This document shows positions 6,533 to 10,256 of a DNA stretch of 10,256 nucleotides, piece after piece. The position numbers and the translations under genes are program-made. The notes below the pieces were generated by a model. It was given only the letters and a program-made list of their open reading frames with translations. It ran no database searches and was not told the DNA's origin. This DNA comes from CAZUZD01 sp964624465 (GTDB lineage Bacteria; Planctomycetota; Planctomycetia; Isosphaerales; Isosphaeraceae): NCBI GenBank assembly GCA_964624465.1, contig CAZUZD010000227.1, positions 1 to 10,256 of the forward strand, read 5' to 3'. The stretch's first letter is position 1. The number at the start of each line of letters is the position of its first letter.

Positions 6533-6603
6533 GAGAATTGTTGAACGCTGCCCGCCCGGCTCGCCCGGCCCCGACCGATCCCGCCCCCCCTGGCACCCCC
6601 GCC

Positions 6604-7407
6604 ATGACCCCCCGCCCGTCCGTCCTACCCCGCCGCCGCTTCCTCCGGCAGTCCGCACTGATGCTCGGTGCCGGCCTCGGGGCCGTCCGCGCCGCGGCCG
6701 CCCTCGGCGGTCCCGGCGGCCAAGATCCCGCGCCCGCCCTGCGAGTGCGCGTCTGGTGCGAGGGCACGGCCGCCCGCACGCACTACCCCAACGACGTGGA
6801 CGAGGCCGTCGAGGCCGCGCTCAAGGATCAGGCCGGCGTGGCCATCACGCGGGCCCGCCTCGAGCACCCCGGCGCCGGGCTCTCCGACGCCGAGCTAGAA
6901 GCCACCGACGTGCTGATCTGGTGGGGCCGGCTCCGTCACGACGACGTGCCCGAGGACCGCGTCCGCGCCGTGGCCGAGCGGGTGCGCGAGGGCCGGCTCG
7001 GCCTGGTCGCCCTCTACGCCTCCTTCGGCAGCAAGCCGTTCCGGGCGCTCATGGGCACCGCCTGCGAGCCCAACGGCTGGCGCGAGGACGGCCGCCCCGA
7101 GCGGGTCGCGATCACGACCCCCGGGCACCCGATCGCCCAGGGCGTCCTCCCGTTCGTGATCCCCAAGACCTGCATGTTCGCCGACCCGATCGACGTGCCC
7201 GAGCCCGAGGCGGTCGTGTTGACCTCGACCTGGGACGGCGGCGAGCGGTTCCGCAGCGGCATGGTCTGGACCATCGGCAAGGGCCGGGTGGCCTACCTCC
7301 GCCCCGGCGACGACGCGTTCCCGGTCCTGTACCACCCCTCGGTCCGCCGCCTGCTGGCCAACGCCAGCCTCTGGGCCGGCGGCCGTCCGGTCGAGGCGGG
7401 TGGTTGA
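6604..7407 (+). CDS. ThuA-like protein with Tat signal
   Basis: This 267-residue protein resembles the ThuA family, which has a class I glutamine-amidotransferase-like fold and is linked in some bacteria to trehalose and related sugar use. It starts with a twin-arginine signal: RRRFLR at 10-15, then a hydrophobic stretch to about residue 34 ending in alanines. It is therefore probably exported folded. Family-like features are VWCEGT near the start of the mature part, HYPNDVDEAV, DVLIWWG, SKPFRALMGTAC, PGHPIAQG and FRSGMVWTIGKGRVAYLRPG. Several positions differ from the pattern I remember for ThuA: YASFGSK where LHSGHFSK is usual, CMFADP where EMYGEP is usual, and PGDDAFP where PGHETYP is usual. 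The activity is thus uncertain. The ATG has no Shine-Dalgarno sequence but fits both the signal peptide and the promoter position. Confidence 0.82.
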   Translation: MTPRPSVLPRRRFLRQSALMLGAGLGAVRAAAALGGPGGQDPAPALRVRVWCEGTAARTHYPNDVDEAVEAALKDQAGVAITRARLEHPGAGLSDAELEATDVLIWWGRLRHDDVPEDRVRAVAERVREGRLGLVALYASFGSKPFRALMGTACEPNGWREDGRPERVAITTPGHPIAQGVLPFVIPKTCMFADPIDVPEPEAVVLTSTWDGGERFRSGMVWTIGKGRVAYLRPGDDAFPVLYHPSVRRLLANASLWAGGRPVEAGG

Positions 7408-7431
7408 CGCTCTCGCCGGTGCGCCGATAAT
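7404..7431 (+). promoter_or_regulatory. Putative strong promoter of the redoxin gene
   Basis: TTGACG (7404-7409) and GATAAT (7426-7431) each match the sigma70 consensus at five of six positions, with a 16-base spacer. This is the best promoter match in the window. The -35 overlaps the ThuA-like gene's stop codon. Transcription would start near 7438, leaving a leader of about 245 bases. Confidence 0.6.
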
Positions 7432-7434
7432 GTA

Positions 7435-7682
7435 CCGACAATCGGCCCGAGCTCCCCGGTTCGCCTCAAGATTGCCGGGACCCCGGCCGACGGGACGACG
7501 CTGATACCAAGCTGGATCGTGCGAATGCGGGAGCGGTCATTGGCACCGGCTCCCGCCCTGGATCGACCCGCAACGGGCCCCGTTGGGATGGCGGCGCCCG
7601 AGTTCGCTGGGATGCAAGCGAGCCGACGCAGGGGGCGGACGCACCGTTTCGCCCCCGATCTCACCGTCTAGGAGTTGCCCCG
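7435..7682 (+). promoter_or_regulatory. Long structured 5' leader of the redoxin gene
   Basis: About 245 bases without a credible gene separate the promoter from the redoxin start. Four hairpins can be drawn. CCGA/TCGG is at 7435-7445. GCGGGAGC (7527-7534) pairs with GCTCCCGC (7549-7556), extended inward by GGT/ACC. CAACGG (7571-7576) pairs with CCGTTG (7580-7585). GGGGGCG (7631-7637) pairs with CGCCCCC (7650-7656). The last ends 13 bases before the ribosome binding site AGGAG (7670-7674). I do not recognise a known riboswitch class. It may be a regulatory or stabilising leader, or contain a small RNA. Confidence 0.35.
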
Positions 7683-8309
7683 ATGCGCAAGCTGGTCCTG
7701 AGCCTCTTTGCTGCGACCGTTGGTGCCGGCCTGGCCCTGGCCGACGCCGGTAAGTACAACAAGGTCGTCGCCCCCGGCGACAAGGCCCCGGCCATCGCCG
7801 GCGTGCCCGCCGCCGCCCCCGGCGACAAGGAGATGACCCTCAACCTGGCCGACATCAAGGAAGAGGTGGTCGTCGTCACCTTCCTGGCCAACCACTGCCC
7901 GGTCGTCGTCGCCTACGAGGATCGCCTGATCGACCTGGCCAAGGCCTACGAGGGCAAGTCGGTCAAGTTCGTGGCCATCTGCTGCACCAACAGCGAGGGC
8001 GGCCTGGCCAAGTCGGACAACCTCGACGCCATCAAGGCCAAGATCAAGGACAAGGGCTACAACTTCGCCTACGCCTATGACGGCTCCGGCAAGATCGGCC
8101 GCGCCTTCGGCGCCGTCGTGACCCCGCAGACCTTCGTCCTCGACAAGAACCGGGTCATCCGCTACACCGGCGCCATCGACGACAACCAGAACGAGGCCAA
8201 GGCCGAGAAGCCGTACCTCAAGAACGCCATCGACGCCGTCCTCGCCAACGAGACCGTCGAGATCGCCGAGACCCGCGCCCAGGGCTGCGGCATCTCCTAC
8301 GGCAAGTGA
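7683..8309 (+). CDS. Exported redoxin (AhpC/TSA-like thioredoxin-fold) protein
   Basis: This 208-residue protein has a thioredoxin fold of the redoxin/AhpC-TSA type, found in many planctomycetes, and probably acts in thiol or peroxide chemistry outside the cytosol. Residues 1-20 form a signal peptide ending in ALA-DAG. The active region is FLANHCPVVVAYEDR (67-81): Cys72 is at the peroxidatic position, and the second Cys of a CxxC is replaced by Val75. The likely cis-proline is Pro148 in VVTPQTF. Other cysteines are the Cys100-Cys101 pair and Cys202 in the C-terminal GCGISY, which could serve as a resolving cysteine. The ATG follows AGGAG by 8 bases. Lysine is coded almost only by AAG, and codon use looks strongly biased, which with the strong promoter suggests high expression. 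A hairpin follows the stop. Confidence 0.87.
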   Translation: MRKLVLSLFAATVGAGLALADAGKYNKVVAPGDKAPAIAGVPAAAPGDKEMTLNLADIKEEVVVVTFLANHCPVVVAYEDRLIDLAKAYEGKSVKFVAICCTNSEGGLAKSDNLDAIKAKIKDKGYNFAYAYDGSGKIGRAFGAVVTPQTFVLDKNRVIRYTGAIDDNQNEAKAEKPYLKNAIDAVLANETVEIAETRAQGCGISYGK

Positions 8310-8318
8310 CCCTGCCCC

Positions 8319-8355
8319 CCGATCGGCCTGGCCGGCCCCACCGGCCGCCGATCGG
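8319..8355 (+). terminator. Strong hairpin after the redoxin gene
   Basis: CCGATCGGC (8319-8327) pairs with GCCGATCGG (8347-8355), and GGCCGG (8330-8335) with CCGGCC (8341-8346) around a CCCCA loop. This gives 15 bp with one 2-base bulge. It starts 10 bases after the stop. No T-run follows. The loop is the same as in the hairpin at 5915-5931. Confidence 0.55.
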
Positions 8356-8503
8356 TGGCACTCGCTCGCCCGATCCCAACCAGCACCGCCCGCGGCCGGA
8401 CCATCCCCCGGCGGCGGGCGGTGTCGCCATTGGGCTCCGAGCCGCCCTGCCCCACCCCACCTCGCCCCACCCCGCACCCCTGCCCCCCGGGAGTGAGCCC
8501 GCC

Positions 8504-9202
8504 GTGAGCACCCTCGCCTGCCTTCGCCTGCTCGCCCTCGCCCTCCTGGCGCCCGCCGGCGCCGGTTGCAGCGGCGACGTGACCCCGAACACCACCCGCG
8601 TCCTGCCCACGCCCGACGGCGTCCTCCGCCCCGAGACCCCGGCGCCCGCCGCCGAGACCGCCGCCACCCCCGCCGAGGCGCCCCGCCTGCTGGCCGCCCC
8701 GGCCGCTGCCCCGGCGGTCGAGCCCGCCGCCGACGCGCCCCGCCCGGTGGAGCTGACGCACCTGTCGCTCGACGCCTACAAGGCCGCGCTGGCGAAGGCG
8801 GAGCCGGGCCGCAAGTTCACCGTGGTCGACGCCTGGGCGACCTTCTGCGCCCCCTGCAAGGAGAACTTCCCGCACCTCGTCGAGATGAGCCACAAGTACG
8901 GCTCCAGGGGCGTGCGGTTCGTGTCGCTGACCCTCGACGACCCGGCCGAGGCCAAGGCCGTCGCCGAGGCCGAGAAGTTCCTCCGCGAGCAGAAGGCCAC
9001 CTTCACCAACGTGATCATCGACGGCGACCCGGCCGACGTGTACGAGTTCCTCGACATCAGCGCCATCCCGGCCGTCTTCGTCTACGGGCCCGACGGCAAG
9101 GAACTCAAGCGGTTCACGCTCGACGACCCGAACTCCCAGTTCACGTATGATCAGGTCGAGCAGTACGTGCAGGACCTGCTGGCCGGCAAGCCGGCGCAGT
9201 GA
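8504..9202 (+). CDS. Exported TlpA/ResA-like thioredoxin-fold protein
   Basis: This is a 232-residue thioredoxin-like protein with a CxxC active site, of the kind that reduces or exchanges disulfides in the periplasm. The hydrophobic N-terminus (4-18) ends in AGAGC; Cys22 may be lipidated, although the lipobox lacks the usual Leu, Val or Ile at -3. A proline/alanine-rich linker spans about 30-82. The thioredoxin domain runs from about 84, with WATFCAPC (111-118), catalytic Cys115 and Cys118, and the cis-proline at Pro189 in SAIPAVF. GTG at 8504 is chosen because it places the signal peptide correctly and has GGGAG at 8489-8493. An upstream in-frame GTG (8306) would read through the terminator hairpin and a low-complexity stretch. 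No promoter is obvious in the 194-base gap, which is rich in CCCCACC repeats. The neighbouring redoxin is a possible partner. Confidence 0.85.
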   Translation: MSTLACLRLLALALLAPAGAGCSGDVTPNTTRVLPTPDGVLRPETPAPAAETAATPAEAPRLLAAPAAAPAVEPAADAPRPVELTHLSLDAYKAALAKAEPGRKFTVVDAWATFCAPCKENFPHLVEMSHKYGSRGVRFVSLTLDDPAEAKAVAEAEKFLREQKATFTNVIIDGDPADVYEFLDISAIPAVFVYGPDGKELKRFTLDDPNSQFTYDQVEQYVQDLLAGKPAQ

Positions 9203-9238
9203 CGGCGACGCCGAACCGGCGAGATCGGGCCGCTGGGC

Positions 9239-9267
9239 TCGAAAGCCAGGCGCACATCGGGTAGAGT
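9239..9267 (+). promoter_or_regulatory. Putative rpmE promoter
   Basis: TCGAAA (9239-9244) and TAGAGT (9262-9267) are 17 bases apart. Transcription would start near 9274, about 60 bases before the L31 ATG. The -10 is one of the few AT-containing hexamers in this gap. Confidence 0.4.
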
Positions 9268-9332
9268 GGAAGTCTTCGCGTCGGGTCCGGAGGTGGATCG
9301 GGCGCGTCCGAGCTTGTGGAAAGGGCGAGACG

Positions 9333-9578
9333 ATGAAGGAAGGCGTGCATCCGAAGTACCAGGATTGCAGCGTGACCTGCGGTTGCGGCAATTCGTTCCA
9401 GACCCGCAGCACCCGGCCGAAGATCGCGGTCGAGGTCTGCTCCAAGTGCCACCCGTTCTTCACCGGCACGGTGAAGTTCCTGGACGCGGCCGGCCGGGTC
9501 GACAACTTCAACACGAAGTTCTCGGGCACCTACGGGAAGGCCAAGAAGGCCGGCGCCACCGAGACGCCCCAGTCCTGA
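9333..9578 (+). CDS. rpmE: 50S ribosomal protein L31, zinc-binding form
   Basis: L31 is a small protein of the large ribosomal subunit at the bridge to the small subunit. The 81-residue product begins KEGVHPKYQ and contains the family core VCSKCHPFFTGT (35-46) and GRVDNFNTKF (54-63). The zinc ligands are present as Cys16 and Cys18 (CGC) plus Cys36 and Cys39 (CSKC), so this is the zinc-containing type rather than the zinc-free paralogue. The C-terminus is a lysine/alanine-rich tail slightly longer than in E. coli. The ATG at 9333 is fixed by homology and by GGAAAGGG (9318-9325), 7 bases upstream. A longer in-frame reading from 9147 would overlap the previous gene and is not credible. prfA follows, an arrangement common in bacteria. 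Confidence 0.97.
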   Translation: MKEGVHPKYQDCSVTCGCGNSFQTRSTRPKIAVEVCSKCHPFFTGTVKFLDAAGRVDNFNTKFSGTYGKAKKAGATETPQS

Positions 9579-9602
9579 GCCCCGCCGCGCGGGACGCCGA
9601 CA

Positions 9603-9649
9603 CCGGGCGTCTCGACCCCCCTGGTCGCCGGGGCGGTCGAGACGCCCGG
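9603..9649 (+). terminator. Large hairpin between rpmE and prfA
   Basis: The 15 bases at 9603-9617 (CCGGGCGTCTCGACC) are perfectly complementary to 9635-9649. Inside, CCCC (9618-9621) pairs with GGGG (9630-9633), making about 19 bp with one bulged base. It starts 25 bases past the rpmE stop. Only two T residues follow, so a Rho-independent mechanism of the usual sort is doubtful. Confidence 0.6.
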
Positions 9650-9721
9650 GTTCGCGCGCCGGTGGCGCTCGTATCGATCTCCGGCTCCTGAACCGGACCC
9701 GTCCCGGCCCCCCTGGTCCCC

Positions 9722-10256
9722 ATGTTCGAGAAGCTCCAGGCCGAGTACCAGCGGTTCCGCGAGGTCGAGGCGGCCCTGTCCGACCCCGACCTGGCCACGG
9801 ACCCCGCACGGATCACGGCCCTGGCGCGCGAGCGCGGGGGGCTGGCCAAGCTGGCCCTGCCCTACGGCCGCTACCTCGACCTGGGCCGCCAGGTCGCCGA
9901 CGCCCGCCGCCTCGTCGAGTCGGAGGCCGACCTCGAGATGCGGGCCTACGCCGCTGCGGAGCTCGACGCCCTGAAGCTCGACCAGGAGCGCGCCGCCGAC
10001 GCGCTCCGCGACCTGATCTACGACCGCCAGGCCGGCACCGACCGCGCCGGGCTCCTGATGGAGGTCCGCGCCGGCACCGGCGGCGACGAGGCGGCCCTGT
10101 TCGCCCGCGACCTGGTCGAGATGTACCGCCGGTTCGCCGAGGCCCAGGGCTGGGACTTCGAGCCCCTGGAGTTCGTCCCCACCGAGCTGGGCGGCTTCAA
10201 GGAGGCCAGCTTCGGCATCACCGGCCCGGGGGCGTTTCGCAACCTCCAGTTCGAGA
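9722..10256 (+). CDS. prfA: Peptide chain release factor 1, N-terminal part (cut by window end)
   Basis: RF1 ends translation at UAA and UAG codons by triggering hydrolysis of the peptidyl-tRNA on the ribosome. The reading frame is open from the ATG at 9722 to the window end, giving 178 residues of about 355-360. The first 100 residues are the charged helical domain 1. The next domain begins with VRAGTGGDEAALFARDL (115-131), the form typical of RF1; RF2 has a different version of this segment. GGFKEASFGI (157-166) follows. The codon-recognition PxT motif and the catalytic GGQ loop lie beyond the window. There is no clear Shine-Dalgarno sequence before the ATG; the start is set by family alignment. 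The gap from rpmE is 143 bases and contains a large hairpin. A weak TATCGA at 9672 is the only -10-like element. Confidence 0.95.
   Translation, partial: MFEKLQAEYQRFREVEAALSDPDLATDPARITALARERGGLAKLALPYGRYLDLGRQVADARRLVESEADLEMRAYAAAELDALKLDQERAADALRDLIYDRQAGTDRAGLLMEVRAGTGGDEAALFARDLVEMYRRFAEAQGWDFEPLEFVPTELGGFKEASFGITGPGAFRNLQFE

Noticed and set aside
6538..6603. Upstream in-frame TTG starts for the ThuA-like gene
   Set aside because: They would precede or coincide with the predicted transcript start and add a proline-rich stretch before an otherwise proper Tat signal beginning at 6604.
7293..7664. Minus-strand open frame across the redoxin leader
   Set aside because: It starts without a ribosome binding site, ends inside the ThuA-like gene and has no recognisable domain; the plus-strand promoter and leader explain the region better.
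8440..8490. Repeated CCCCACC units before the TlpA-like gene, considered as a tandem repeat or binding array
   Set aside because: The units are irregular in spacing and sequence, and are more simply a pyrimidine-rich low-complexity stretch.
8306..8503. Upstream GTG start for the TlpA-like protein
   Set aside because: It would translate the terminator-like hairpin and a proline-rich stretch, and would bury the signal peptide 66 residues inside the protein.
9147..9332. Longer in-frame start for ribosomal protein L31
   Set aside because: It overlaps the end of the previous gene; the family start and a strong ribosome binding site point to 9333.
1..10256. Search for defence systems, CRISPR arrays, insertion sequences, tRNA genes and attachment sites
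   Set aside because: No repeat-spacer pattern, transposase, integrase, nuclease module or cloverleaf was seen; base composition is uniform and the genes are core functions.

Overview
The window looks like a stretch of core chromosome from a very GC-rich bacterium, most likely a planctomycete of the Isosphaeraceae type. This is an inference from overall composition and from the gene set: a DUF2752 membrane protein, a ThuA-like protein with a Tat signal, planctomycete-style redoxins, and many short exported proteins. No marker gene here fixes the taxonomy. There is no transposon, CRISPR array, tRNA, rRNA or other sign of an accessory island, and most genes are housekeeping.

Layout. On the minus strand at the left are the N-terminal half of an ATP-dependent Lon protease (1-1266, cut by the window edge) and, upstream of it, an M50-type site-2 protease (1460-2278). 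A 230-base divergent region follows. On the plus strand come dapF (2509-3351), a small exported protein of unknown function (3382-3801), a DUF374 lysophospholipid acyltransferase-like protein (3903-4571), a translationally coupled pair of a DUF2752 membrane protein (4745-5191) and a lipoprotein (5188-5913), cytidine deaminase (6058-6450), a ThuA-like protein with a Tat signal (6604-7407), two consecutive exported thioredoxin-fold proteins (7683-8309 and 8504-9202), ribosomal protein L31 (9333-9578) and the N-terminal half of release factor RF1 (9722 to the window end).

How the genes fit together. S2P and Lon are two proteases on one strand, one in the membrane and one in the cytosol. DapF serves lysine and peptidoglycan synthesis. 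The DUF374 protein probably serves lipid or lipid A acylation. rpmE followed by prfA is a translation-gene neighbourhood seen in many bacteria. The two thioredoxin-fold proteins are probably exported and may work in extracytoplasmic redox chemistry. The DUF2752/lipoprotein pair has no known function.

Regulation visible in the sequence. Several genes have sigma70-like promoters whose -35 element is TTGC[C/G][C/G] rather than TTGACA, paired at 17-18 bases with an AT-poor -10 such as TAGGGT. GC-rich hairpins without a U-tract follow most stop codons. Two leaders look strongly structured: the one before the DUF2752 gene, which also has a dyad around the -35, and the roughly 245-base leader of the redoxin gene at 7683. 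No convincing new multi-gene system is present. The best leads are the DUF2752/lipoprotein operon with its regulatory region, the ThuA-like protein with altered hallmark positions, and the redoxin leader.
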